Shown: one piece after another, positions 11,157-23,545 of the stretch | Position numbering within the stretch: position 1 is the first letter of the stretch | Layout: each line of letters starts with the position of its first letter | Origin: Acanthopleura granulata | Taxonomy: Eukaryota > Mollusca > Polyplacophora > Chitonida > Chitonidae | DNA: 64,000 nt | NCBI GenBank assembly: GCA_016165875.1 | Contig: JABBOT010000022.1 | Coordinates: forward strand, 2,073,333 to 2,137,332 | Direction: 5' to 3' | The notes under the pieces: generated by a model | What the model saw: the letters and a program-made list of their open reading frames with translations, nothing else | The model's database searches: none | What the model was told of the DNA's origin: nothing | Made by a program: the position numbers and the translations under genes

Positions 11157-13126
11157 CTCGCTGAATATACAGGACACTCCGACCAAGCCTGCATTATATG
11201 TTTGACATTTCTATATTTACTTATCTATATTTTCTCTCCAGTGATCTGTATCCTTTATAGGACCAACTCTAATTCTTATAGGCCCTGTACTTTAAAGATG
11301 TTTCCATAATTCTCCAGAAATAATTTTCTGCGATGTAAATATACGGTGTCATGATATGTCTGTAATATCGCCATCATACTCGCATTATCGCACTCTCTAC
11401 ATAGTTTACCGGGACATATATTATTACATCGTATGTATTTGTTTCCCGCCTTGTTCCGTTCTGTTTGCCAGTATGATGCACTTGGCGTATTCCCTGTCTT
11501 GTTCCAATGAAAATCTTGCTCACAAGGCAAATGTGTAAGAGGTTTGGTTTCGAACTCCACAAGCACGATTGATAACCCGATGGTGTAAACAGCAAACCGT
11601 TATTGAAACGGCCATTGAATAGCATGTTTCTGCGACTGGGATATTCCATGCCACTGCATGGTTGTCGCATTCGCCACAATGTTAATTTCCACCGCCCGTG
11701 GCGGTATGTGGGTAACTGCCCAAGCATTAATCCTCAGCTGGTGTATGGTTTGAAAACGAGACTGCTTCATCCGCAGTGTGTTAACGCTTCAGTTAAACAT
11801 GTCATCACATGGCGTCCGTTGAACCCATCCGTCATATTTATACAACCTCCATTCTCGGACGAACTATACCGAAAAAGTAATCGCAAACGCAATTATGGAT
11901 AAGACGCTATAATTGTCATGTTTCCATTCCCACTGGACAAATTAATACAAATCACTTGTCTAATGACATCTTGTTGAAGGGTTCAAACCATCATAGATGG
12001 TTGCAAGATCGATTTATAGCGGTATTTAATCACGGCCTGTATTATGCCATATACACCTGTACCCCTTTGCTCTGGTCATCAGATATTAATGACACCACAA
12101 ACCTTTCGAACTGAGAACAATACAGACGTTTCTATGTTGATTTAAGCGTTTGAACTATGATGTGCATGTGTTCGATCAGTAGATCTATGTCAGATTCGGC
12201 TGAATGATACAGGACTCTCAGTACCACTTGGTCTGCAGTTCGCCTTAAACAGCATGTAGGCACAGGTCAATATCTCCAACAATAAAGTCGGAAAGGAATT
12301 CAAAGTATCACTGGACATAGGTGAACCGTAACAGACAAGCAGCTGGTCTATATACATAGAGTGATGTGTTTTGGGTAAGGACAGCGAAGCCTTAAATAAC
12401 GAATCGTCTAATATGCACAAGCCGCAACAGTGTTAATGGTAGTTATATGGGGAGGTTACGTGGAGACTATATGTGAGCCTAGCTAAGCCTAGTTCCCATA
12501 AAAGTTCGAATTATGCGAATCGCGAGCTTCTTAAGTGGATATGGATTGCGTTTTTGGTGATTAATGTAACAAGCAGCCCAAAGACATTTTTGCCTCGCAT
12601 CACACTAATGCGTGTAAATCTAACCATGGCACCATTCCAATATCGTCACAAGATGAAGCCTTCTAATGGGTGCTTGAGATAACCGTTGCTGTCCATGTAG
12701 CGCATGACATATCGCGTTAATTATGCGTGCCAGCGAGATCGCCCAAAAGGTGACGTCGGCGTTAAGTAACTATATGTTCATATATATGTACGTGCAACAA
12801 TACAGTTCAGTCAACCAAAATTAAGAATTTCACAGTAGCGACAATTAATGAACTAGAAATCAATGGTCCATTTGTTAGTCATTATCAGAATTTACGGGAA
12901 AGCCTTGTTAGGATGTACTGGGGAATTTACATCAACAAGTCATCATTTTCGGAGTGCGAAAAATAATCAGTATTATTAAGATAGGACGCTATCCGCTTTC
13001 AACTGATTTCGTGTATTTTTGAATTTTTGCTGAATTCTATATATGTTTTTCAAACTGGTGGATAACACTCTCAGAAATATGGTAAAATGAATTATCATAT
13101 GTAGTATCTCACTTCTATAAATCATT
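11157..13126. other. Intergenic, no gene seen
   Basis: There are overlapping short open frames on both strands, but none carries a recognisable domain, splice-site pair or initiation context that would support a gene. Confidence 0.4.
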
Positions 13127-13369
13127 GGGGATTAAGTGGTTAGAGCGCCCGCTCGGATAGTACCAAAGACTTTAAGAATGGTATGCTTGTTGTTGCCTCG
13201 TTCGGTACTCAGCACTAAGGAATTAGAACAAGGAAACTGGACTGGTCGGCGTCTTCGCCATGATGTTTCTGTGGCAGTATATCTACATTAAGGACTCCTC
13301 GTCGTCCTATGACTGAAAAACTCTTTAAGTACGACGATAAACCCAAGCATACATGCATACATATATACC
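13127..13369 (+). repeat. tRNA-derived SINE, family C
   Basis: The head GGGGATTAAGTGGTTAGAGC then GCCCGCTCGG resembles a tRNA D-arm with box A. The 3' part CTCGTCGTCCTATGACTGAA, then AAGTACGACGATAAACCCAA with a short CATA-rich tail, matches a 3' end that I know from molluscan SINEs. Box B is degraded. Orientation is plus. Confidence 0.7.
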
Positions 13370-16300
13370 ATTTATGATTACGCTCATTATCTGTGCAAGA
13401 GTATTTTTAATTCCATACACCTGAAAATTCAGTTTTTATTGCCAAGGACATAACAAAAGTTTAGAAAAATTGTTTCATTGTTTCATAAAAAATACCCCAT
13501 CATCCACATGGAGTACATCGTGCAAACAGATTTCAACTCGTGCGTCATCACATATACAGGCCTACTGTGCTGCTGAAGAACATTTTTTCTAAAATAACTT
13601 ATACAGAATCGAGTTTCAAAACACGGCTTTCTCCTCAGTATCGCATTACCTTCTTTCTGAAAAAGTAAAGAGGAAAATATATCTTTGTGTCTATACCGTT
13701 CTTAATGATGTTTAAACGATGAATTATTGTTCGCTTGCAGCCAGTTAATCCCAGCTGTAGACATTATATAGGTAATATCAAAATGGACTAACAGTTAAGC
13801 TAATCAAACTGCCGAGAGATACCTATCATACGCACAGGCTCACTTGAACACTGCAGTACACAAACGCCGCAAACTGTAGTAATGTGATTTTCAAATTTAA
13901 CGTCCCTTTATGTCTGAATAGTTGCGCTGGAACACGACACAGCATCCTATTTATGGCAAGTATTTTATGCTATTTCATATTATTTTAAAACTCCACGCAG
14001 TTTTACACCTTTAACATGAGAAAGTTTTCTCGAGAATCCCTTCATGAGAAACTTTTTGTATAAAGCAATGGTTTCTAATGCACTGGGAACCATTCCAGAC
14101 TAAAGTAAATCGAACTTGAGCCCTGTTGTGATGCCTGCTTTTCACTCCCGTCTTTGCAATGGCGTTTTGCAAGCAAGCAGAATGGTAGTATTGCTAACTC
14201 ATTGCTAAAGACCAATGGTCAATTCAGGTTGGACCCAAGTCACCACTGCTTGTGAAAAATTATGCTATTAAGGATTGTTCTACAATGTTCGATCAATTTC
14301 CGGACAAATGGCAACAGACCAAGCGGTGGATTTTGGATTCGAAGAACAAACAGGGGTTTGAACACACCTATTTAACAAGACTCTGTTCCGTCATTAAGCA
14401 ATGATGGAGGTAGCACCCGGGGTCAGCAGATGGTTACAAGAGCAAAACAAGGGACACATCGTTAATAACCGCTGAAATCTCCACATATTTGCTTATAATT
14501 TGTGTCCATAACATCTGCCCTGGCTGGCTCAGCGGTTTAATGTGTGTTTTCTGGAGAATCTCTGCCTTTCTCCCTCTGCCTTCCTTAACTCCTGCGTGCA
14601 AGTGTAAGCATAGGCCTGGAAAATCTGTGAAAGAGTGCGACATGGAACAAGAAAAATGGTGGCTGATAAGGGCCACAATATGCCTCCAGTAACGCCAAGA
14701 GCGATGAAACCCCTTCACATCGCCCCTTCGCCGCGGCACTTCGCTTTATCGCCCTGGCCCTTATCAGCCAGACACCTGCAAGTGATGTAAGGCCTTCATA
14801 TCCATTCGACTGCAGCAATGTTACCTAATGCTGTGCCTTTCCCGTCAAAAGTTATAAATCGGGCTAAAGCTTTGTAGTTCATATTGATAATCCCTGTCTT
14901 TGTGATGACGTTTGTGAGAAAACTGGTAACGCAGAAAACAATGGTGAAAACGTTTGGCCCCGAAATCGTTATTCCACAGGAAAAGGTGCTCAACTCATCG
15001 TCTTGTTATTTTGTTGTTCAACTCCGTCTCCAGTGAACACATAGCATTATTCCATTGTCAGTTCCTACTGGAAATTTGATGTTTGCGGTAAACATGAACG
15101 TTAGATACAATGCAGGCGAGCAAGCACACCGTTGTGAAAAGAAGATAAAACAGCATGATAAAAATTTAAAACATATATTGTGTTAATTTTGTTTTGTTCA
15201 CACAAACCAAAATTTGCTACACAATTTGTAAAATTGACAAAATGACATCCATTAACAGTTTGGTAAATACAGGACCATATATACCAGAAGCTATCCATAT
15301 TTTTACAATAAACCGATACTTGTCCGCCGGATGACAACAGTTAATGGACCCAGCGCTTTTCTTCCGGAAATTCACTGGCTTGATAACAGCTTCGGACATG
15401 AAATACATCGATTAAGCAAATAACATCAGCACATTCATTGAGGTAGGTGGCTGTGTGTAACGCAAGCCGATGGTTCATCTTTACTTTTTTATTGTTATGG
15501 CTGATTTCGCATTTCAATAGCTTACCTCGGGCGGGGGACAATTGATTAATACAGTGAGCAAAACTTCAACTGGAATGAATTACGACTTTGAGACAGCATG
15601 CTGTCGTCCTACATAGACACACGTATATATAAGAAGCATGCAAAGAAGACACAAAACATATAGGCATATCAGAATAGCCAATATATGTAACTGAATGAAT
15701 CGGCTTATAAATTAAGTATCCATACTTAACGCTGCAGCAGCGATTAAATCATACTAGTATGTGGTACTTTACCACACAAGATGAGAAGGCAAATCATAAA
15801 TCTCGCCATACTTCCATAAATTGCCAGATCACAAACTAAACTTCATATTCCGGAGGATTTTTGCTATATACACGTACATGCAAGTAAGACGAAGTGAAAA
15901 GCATTAGAGTTAAAACTCCAAAAGTGCCTTCAATGAGCAAAGATGTTCAGATCTGCACAGAAGAAATTCTTGTTTAATCTGTTAGAGTTAGGGTTCCATT
16001 TCCCAGCATGATCTAAAACAATGTCTTTTAATGAGCATTTAACCAGACCAACTTCATGTGCATGGCTCCACAAAAAGTTTAAAAACAAGATGAAAACAAG
16101 ATTAAACATAACATTATCCAGAACTATGTTTGGGACAAACACTTGTTGGTCAAATAAACAGCGACGTTATCAAAGAGTAACAGTTATGTACGTTTCTGAC
16201 AGCAACAGCATCCCTCTCGTTTCGTAAACACAAAGTAAAGGATAGCATTAGGCTTACTATGTGTATTTTAGCAGTGACACACGGCAAGACAGCTGTCGGA

Positions 16301-16540
16301 AAGCTTTACCCAAACGCTACCGGACGGTTTGACTTCGAGATGGTTATTTGTTACCGAGTAACCGGAGTGACGTCATTGATGACGCATGATTTAAGTTCAG
16401 TGGTATCTGTCGTCTGCTGCCCAACCGAATTTTGATCATAATGTAACATGCAAAGCTCTTGTGTATAAAACACAAACTAGAAGTAAAGCTCGTGTTTCAG
16501 ACACTGAAATGATCAATTATCTTTTCCAGTGGATATGGCA
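13370..16540. other. Intergenic stretch downstream of the hydroxylase gene
   Basis: No coding content is recognised. It holds the inverted repeat at 14660-14770. The last 200 bases contain a cAMP-response-type palindrome TGACGTCA (about 16368-16375) with a GTTACC-GA-GTAAC near-palindrome (about 16350-16362). These lie 3' of the minus-strand hydroxylase gene. I cannot tell whether they act on it or on something else. Confidence 0.4.
14660..14770. repeat. Perfect 16-bp inverted repeat, 79-bp spacer
   Basis: TGGCTGATAAGGGCCA (14660-14675) is the exact reverse complement of TGGCCCTTATCAGCCA (14755-14770). The spacer is GC-richer than the surroundings. This may be a small foldback element or a transcript hairpin; no target duplication is obvious. 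Confidence 0.8.
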
Positions 16541-17548
16541 TCAATGATCTTTCCGCAACCACAAGTCCTTGAGTTGATTATTGTTGTTCTTATTGTTTGG
16601 CTCTCTTAACAAAAGGTTGTCTAAGTAGCTGAAAAACGGCTGATAAAATCGGCCACCATGTTCGTGGTGGTAGTAATGTTTTACTGGGCCACCATACAGA
16701 CCGAAAGGTATAACGTGTTGTGCTCCCCAGGGTACATCATATCCGGAATGATTGTCAATCAACATCCAGATGAACACGGGGACAAACGCCGTTCTCGTCA
16801 GCGGATGACTGCTGAAGACCTTCAACGCTTCATTGGCTGACAAAATCAGAGCGAGGCGTTCTGGGATAGTCAGCTGATTTGTCACGTGACAATAAATGAC
16901 GTCATGTTTATGATGATGGCGATGTATATACTTGTAAAGTAGACTGTTTCTATGAAAACCATAGTGTATGAGGAAGAAAACGGCGTCAAAGGCGAGAATG
17001 CTGGCTGAGAGCTGACACACAAACTGTCCAACAGATGGGGCCTCTCTAGGCAAGGCACGAGTTGTTTGAATCCAGTACCTTTCTCTTTCTTCGAACAGGG
17101 CGCTATCCACTCCCGCGTACCGTTTGATTTTGAAAGTGTCTAGAAGCATTAGAGGAGTGTCGTAAATGACTGCGTCCAAAAGCATAGAGAGTATGGTTGT
17201 GTGCGTGTAGTGGACAGAGGGGTTGATCTTGTAACGATCGAGCCAGACTGTGTGATCCATGATAAGCGGGATGACGGTTAGAACCGCGTAGCATACTGTC
17301 ACGAACCAAGTTTCAAAGTACACTGAGTTATACACCCATGTGGTGAGTAACCACCGCCAGAGCCTGTCCATGTACCACTGCAATGTGTCCACGTATATGG
17401 TACCTAGTACTGCCGTGGTAAGAATTGCACTCCTCACGACATGAACTATCATCCGGTGCTCCCTGGACCCATTCCCGCTCACCGAGTAATTCCTGTGTTG
17501 TCGTTTGTGGGGCCGCGTAATCGCGGGATTCAAGTCACCGTTACCCAT
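16541..17548 (-). CDS. Cholesterol 25-hydroxylase-like sterol/fatty acid hydroxylase
   Basis: The 335-residue protein belongs to the membrane-bound di-iron fatty acid hydroxylase superfamily, which uses O2 and electrons to hydroxylate sterols or lipids in the ER membrane. Histidine boxes are present: HYGFH (195-199), HRHHH (209-213), NH in DNHSGYDVPW (266-267) and HYYHH with H297 (291-297). The run HPLT, IWMLIDNHSGYDVPW and IPFGLYGGPVKHYYHH closely follows vertebrate CH25H. Several hydrophobic segments (about 37-56, 68-96, 115-136, 178-194, 252-265) fit a polytopic enzyme. The start is sharply defined, because an in-frame TGA immediately precedes the ATG. The gene is a single uninterrupted frame, as in vertebrate CH25H, and is longer than that roughly 270-residue protein, mainly at the N-terminus. 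The exact substrate cannot be read from sequence; another sterol or fatty alcohol is possible. Confidence 0.9.
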   Translation of the reverse strand: MGNGDLNPAITRPHKRQHRNYSVSGNGSREHRMIVHVVRSAILTTAVLGTIYVDTLQWYMDRLWRWLLTTWVYNSVYFETWFVTVCYAVLTVIPLIMDHTVWLDRYKINPSVHYTHTTILSMLLDAVIYDTPLMLLDTFKIKRYAGVDSALFEERERYWIQTTRALPREAPSVGQFVCQLSASILAFDAVFFLIHYGFHRNSLLYKYIHRHHHKHDVIYCHVTNQLTIPERLALILSANEALKVFSSHPLTRTAFVPVFIWMLIDNHSGYDVPWGAQHVIPFGLYGGPVKHYYHHEHGGRFYQPFFSYLDNLLLREPNNKNNNNQLKDLWLRKDH

Positions 17549-17660
17549 TCAGGGGCCTTGTGGAGTCTGGAAACCTCTGCAACAAAAAGAAACATTACAA
17601 GTTCCACCAAAAGTTTTGAGCTGTTCAGCGGTCGGATTTACTTTATATTTTACGTTAGAG
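17549..17660 (-). promoter_or_regulatory. Candidate promoter of the hydroxylase gene
   Basis: On the minus strand an AAAATATAAAGTAAA TATA-like element (plus-strand about 17640-17654) lies roughly 95-105 bases upstream of the ATG. That would leave a 5' untranslated leader of about 60-75 bases. Only position and motif support this. Confidence 0.3.
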
Positions 17661-20600
17661 CATCGTACACTTTACACATAGTGTTATTGTGTTATTTTTA
17701 CCATTCGTCTCAAGCCATATAGGCTACCATAAAGGAAAGTACAGAATATTTCAGTTCGTGTTTATATTTCTCGAAAATACGATGTGAATGATTAAGGAAT
17801 ACAGTTAGAGTGCATGTTCAAGACATTTTCGGGTTATTTTGCTTACTTTCAATCGTAATATCTCGGTTATGCGACGTCATAAAAATTAAAAAGGTATACA
17901 GGCTTTACATGCTTTAAAAAGGTATACATGCAAGTGGGATACTTTACCGATGCGTATATACATGTGTCTACTGTTGTCTTTAAGATACTGACTATTAATA
18001 GTTGTGGCTCATTTACTATACCCTTCTTCTCATGAATACAGTATGCGATACTCTTTTTTTTTACTAGAACGCCATGCTGACGGCACCACAAGGCACTTTG
18101 ACGCCGGACTTTAGTTGAAGACAAGCGAGGAGTTCTTGAACATGATTCTAAAGCATTCTGACACGACCCAACTAGGCTCCACAAAGGGTCCTCCACTGGT
18201 CTCGCGTGCCCCTTGCATGGGGCACATATAAGGTGCTATCTTATATCTCATTCTATCCTCATGGACATCCATTCCAGGTCAAAGCCACTCCATAGTTTGC
18301 CTGCGATTTTACGTAACCCTCTATAGAAACTTTGACTTACCCTTCGCCCACGGGTACTGACTCGATGGTCCGCATAGAGGGAGCTCACAAAGCCACTTCA
18401 GGCTATAACAGGCCAGAGTGTGTAGATTGAATCTCACTGGTTGAACTGTCTCGTTGATCATGTGGTTTACATACACAGACGCAGTATAATAATAACGGAG
18501 TTATTTATACTATAGGATACATAAGTTAATGGGAAAAGGAAACCGGCCTAAAGGGTGATTGATATACATGTGTTTGACCTCAAGAGAATTTACAGAACTT
18601 CGAATTTGCAATCTGATTTGGATTTCGTGTCCTTGGAAGTTCTCAATGAAATCATTCAGGATTCCTGTGCCTCACATCACACCTAAGATTGCACTTGTTG
18701 GGGGTAGCTAGCAAGGGGACCTAAAATTTTTAGAATGTTATTATCAGCGTATAGGACTTCGTGTGAATCACTGCGTCAGATACGCGCCCCGCGATTATCA
18801 ATTTTGCACGCAACCTTTTTCGCACGTCAAGTGATACGCGTGTATAGATTTTAAGTCTTCAAATAAATTTTGCTTCATTGTGCCCACTGTACACTATGGT
18901 GATAAACCATGATCATAATCATAATCAAAACTGAGTACTGTTTACATTAGGTTTTATTCTTAGGCGTTAAGGAACCAGCTGTGCTCGGGTGACAGCTCGA
19001 AGTTACGACTGTACCTGGATCTCGGCCTCTGTCATGAGGAGCTGCTGGCAAACCGATAGCACTCCTGTATCACGCCGGAACAACGGTCCTGATGACTCAG
19101 CAATTACGTATAGGTCTCTGCGTTAGCCAACCTGGGGTAATCTGATGGCCGGATGGCTCGAATCAGCAAGTTTACGCATTACAATTATCTTTAATCAAGC
19201 GTATTCAGGTGAAAACGCATACTCAAGCATAATGAAGAAAGGCAGGATTACTACTACGCCACCAGACTTGAGGAGGTTTAGACAAGTCACTACTACACTA
19301 AAGCTGAAGGCCAAATATACCCCTTCAAATTACCTGACTGGCATTTTGAGTTGTGTTGACAATTTGCTGAACTATCGTGGTCCAGTAGAACAGTTTAGGG
19401 TCATGAGTATTCATTATAGTTTATCATTTAGCCACCTTACAACGTCCGGGTACTTTTATTACGCCTATGTCGCGTTGACAGCACATGTCCACCGAAAGTT
19501 CTATACACTGATTACATTCACAACTCCCAAAAATGTAAACTCGATGAAATTCTGTGTTTTCGGAAGTGACAAGAAAATCCAATTGTACTTCCAAGACGGG
19601 GATCAGGGGCGTGTCATGGCAAATTTCCTCAGGCAAACGGGGCAATCTTGGAGAAAATCGCAGCAACTCGCCACGAAACAAGTCGCAATGCTTCTTACGA
19701 TCAAAGCCCCGTCAAAGTCAATGCGCACACATCCTCCCTGGTGAGGGCTCGTATTGTAAACTAGAGCAGTATAACCTATTTAGCCAATAACCATTTCCTG
19801 GAACGAATGTATTTCCAGTTAGGATTAGCATTTATTTGATGGTTTTGTCTATGCACAGGCTTTTTCTGTCCCTTGAAAGCTGTCTATTGCAGGGAGGGCT
19901 TAAAAGGAGTTAACTGCCAGGCGTCTTTTGGTGCATGGGTATTCTGCATTTTGATTGGTCAGATCCGAAAGCAGACACTGCAAATAAAATCCAATGAAAT
20001 GGAGGCCACATTGTTTCTATTATACTTGATTTCTCTCTTTTCAGAGCTTATCTAAATAATCTATTTATGAATGATATCTCTTAGAGGTTTATGCAAGCCC
20101 CAACACAAGAACGTGTGGGAAATATCCTCAATATTGCCACCAGAACAGCGCAGCACTAGCGCAAGATGCTCTATCTGACCAGTGCAGTCGCCGTCACAAA
20201 TCGGGCTGTATGTGCCGTATTGAATGTAACAGACAATGATGCTTTCGATCGCTCACCCATGACAGTGCTGTGAAACTGATGGGGGGGGGGGGATATCGCA
20301 AAAGAGAAAACATCGTGCCCTTTTCCAAATGTATACGATATAAAAGGAAATCATGAAGCTGCGCGGCGGAGCTGTTGTCAACAGCATGTCGTTGTCGACA
20401 CGTTACACAAGGGTAAATCATATCCTGCTTGTTTTCTACTTCTGTTCCGTCAATGTCGAGGATGTTTTCCTCTTTTCTCACTAAAACTTGGTCTCACCTC
20501 CGTGTAGAACAGGACGTGTCTGCATCCACGTACACCATACAGGTTTATATATACATACGTAGGGATATGGGGAAATGCAAACAAGTTTTCTAATTTTGAA

Positions 20601-23470
20601 TACTAAATAAAACAGCAACAGGAAGTATATATGTCAGGAGAAGGTCTGTTAGCCACTTTCAAGGAAAACTATAGTTCAGTCTATTTTATAAGAGTTTTTT
20701 TTTTCATTCAAGTCAAATGCATTTGAAAGACTGCATGCTACGGTAGCCGGCTTCTGATCATATTCAGACCAGTGATGTCAAATCAGATTTTTGACATTCA
20801 AGATGTACGCGCTGAATGCCAAAGTTCTGCATTCAAAATACATGTATATAATGGGATACAAATGCATTCGGCGAAGGAACTACTTCAAGGTAAAGATATA
20901 AATGTGACATCAATGATATCAGCAGGGTCCAAATAAACCATCGCACAGAATACGAGGTATTAAACGCGTTTTCGTTTCGAAAAATTACAAAAATAAAAAC
21001 TCGATCTGATTTTTACAGATACTATTTTAATGGTCTTTCTTCGGATATATACTTAAATTTACTGTTTTCTTTGTCTTTATACGGTGCTGAATATTAAACT
21101 GCGTCCTTCTTTTCACGGCTCAAAATATATGGTCGCGTTATACGTGATGCCAGGCGCGATTAACTGGCCTGTAGGTTGTCTTGGTATCACGACTGTATAA
21201 GGGAAGAGAGCCACTCTGGAGCATTATGGACTTTATATGAGGCATTTCATCACGGTGAAGCCTGAGCAGTGTGAATGGGTAGACGTTTATAAGTAGGAAC
21301 TGCTGACTTTTTGGAAAATTCTCAGCATAGCGAAGTTTTATATGAACATATATAACTTACCCATGCATTATTCAGTATAGATAAGTGGGTCAATTTAAGA
21401 AGAAAAGAAATTGTCGCCATTGTAGACACTGAAAGCTTTACTCAACCCCTTTCAATATTTACTCTACACCTGGGATGAATATGACGGTAGAAGACATAGA
21501 ATGTTATACGTGTAAAAATATAACTGCATAGCTGACTCACAAACCCTCACTGATAACCTCTTGTCGCTGTCTTAGAGGCAAAACTATACGATGCGAACTT
21601 CCGTGATTGAATGACATAACAATTAATCGTGGCATAAGCAGTCGTATTTATCAAGTATTTGCCCTCCAATACACTGTCCCGATTTATGCATGTTATCTAC
21701 TGCATTGCATCGTGTTGGTGAGAATGGCTGAGATTCCCTTCCTGGTTCATATCCTGGGCACAGGAGCGTCCACTGAACTATGTGGTAAATCCCAGGCACA
21801 TTTATGCATGAAGAAAAATGGATTGCACTGCCTTACTTAAAACGAGCGATTAACCAGTTGGTTGGTTGGTACAGTTAATGAGGTCTTGATTGGTTGACTT
21901 TGTTGATGAGTGTCAAAGTGGTGGTGAACAAGTAAGCAACTTATTGAATGAATGTCAGCGCGTAAACTATAGTGATAAGGTAACCTGTTACATTTGCTAA
22001 TGACTTATAATTCAGTCCTGTTTTAACCGGTTGATTAATTAGTAGTTAGTTGGTTGTTTCACATGATTAAATGACTGAACAATTGCTCGACGGATTGATT
22101 TCGGCCTTCATTTTTTGTTCCCTTGATGGATGATTGGTTAATTAACTAACTATAGAAATTTGGCTGATTGAATAACGGACGGAACTACTGATTGACTTTT
22201 AGATTTATTGCTTAGCCAAACTACAGTGCAGTCGCCGACACAGCATCCCTATAGCTAACATAATGTGAGATACCTGATGTACAAACAGCCTTTGCCTTAA
22301 TGTATAACCAGCTGTACTGGTCATGTCGTACGATGGAAGGAAATTGGCCGCCGAGTGGAAAACATTACTAAATGCAAGTGCTCCGTGTACAGTAGGCCCT
22401 ACTCAAATCAGAGTGCATGAACAGCCAATGTTACATGTACATACAAGTCCGTGTTAGATGAATAACTGGGGCTTAACACCCGGTTAGCAATATAACAGGC
22501 ATATCTGTTTGGAGGTGGAAGTATGGGGAGTTGGTTGCTGATTGTTTTGATGCAGTTGATCTTGTAAAAAATAATGTACAAAATCCAGACAGAACTACCT
22601 CATCCAATAAACGTGCGAACCAGTGAAAGCAATGTTCATAGATTCTTTGCCCGCACAAACCACAATAATTTGCATATGCACTGATTGTATCGCCGAACTC
22701 TCCCTCACCCGCAAGATCATGCACGGTTGCGTTTTTACTTGAACCGGTGTAACCCAGATAGCACGTCAACCTGTCTGTGCGGACCGGCATGGGCGCACGT
22801 AACCTCTACCGGCCTCGATCAGCCGATGTTTCGCGCTGACGCACAAATATCTTACCTGATATAATGCAGGCTGAATACAGGTGTAGTCACTCGATCGCTC
22901 TATTTGCCGGTGTCCCCTGCATGTGACTCTACCGGTGCCGGGCGTTCCCATCTACCCCTAGAACGCACGCTTGTCTGTGAGAAGGGCGTGACGATAGAGC
23001 TGGTTGTGGATTTCACCAACCCTATAGGCACGATGCCGGTGACACCGTCACGTTTGTGCCCAGGAAGATGTTCATACTCGTTTACCGGTGACAACACGTG
23101 ATTCGCTGCGCTAAATACACGGACACAGATTTAGGCGTCGCCGGGAGATGACATTCGGTATATCCTAGAGGGACAGTGTATCTGGTACAAATATTACAGG
23201 CCATCTTAATTAAAGGGACTAAACTCTTCCTATACAAACGACATGTTCAGCTGTTGACCACGCGATAAAAATGAAAAATAAAAAAATGGCGTCTATATGT
23301 TACACAGTGTACGTTTTGTAGTCAGCGCTTATCACGGGAACCGAATGTTGTTGAAGCGCGAAGCAGAGGAGGGTCCATAAGAGTGGGAACCGTGTTGCAT
23401 TTGTGACGTAAAGACATTTCCCGCAACTGACACTTTCTGTCGCGTATTTTAGGACACTAGGACTTGCTGT
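17661..23470. other. Long intergenic stretch, no gene seen
   Basis: The longest frame (19145-19744, plus, 199 codons) has no recognisable domain, low-complexity bias or splice context and I do not call it. Notable local features are a TATGGTGATAAACCATGATC then ATAATC tail near 18893-18925 that resembles a SINE 3' end, a 12-base G-run at about 20281 and a region around 21850-22200 rich in TTGGTTGATTGA-type words. Confidence 0.4.
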
Positions 23471-23479
23471 GAATCCGTT

Positions 23480-23545
23480 TTTTTCGCTCTACCATGTAGG
23501 TCTACAGATTAGGCGATCTGTAGACCTACATGGTAGAGCGAAAAA
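23480..23545. repeat. Perfect 30-bp hairpin with 6-base loop
   Basis: The left arm (23480-23509) contains CGCTCTACCATGTAGGTCTA. The right arm (23516-23545) is its exact reverse complement over all 30 bases, with loop TAGGCG (23510-23515). Homology stops abruptly outside the arms and no target duplication is seen. A transcript would fold into a long perfect stem. Possible origins are a recent template-switch inversion, a small foldback element or a small-RNA precursor. Perfect pairing is unlike most animal microRNA precursors. Confidence 0.93.

Noticed and set aside
19145..19744. 199-codon plus-strand frame
   Set aside because: No domain, no helpful codon bias, no splice or promoter context; chance frames of this length are plausible in 64 kb.
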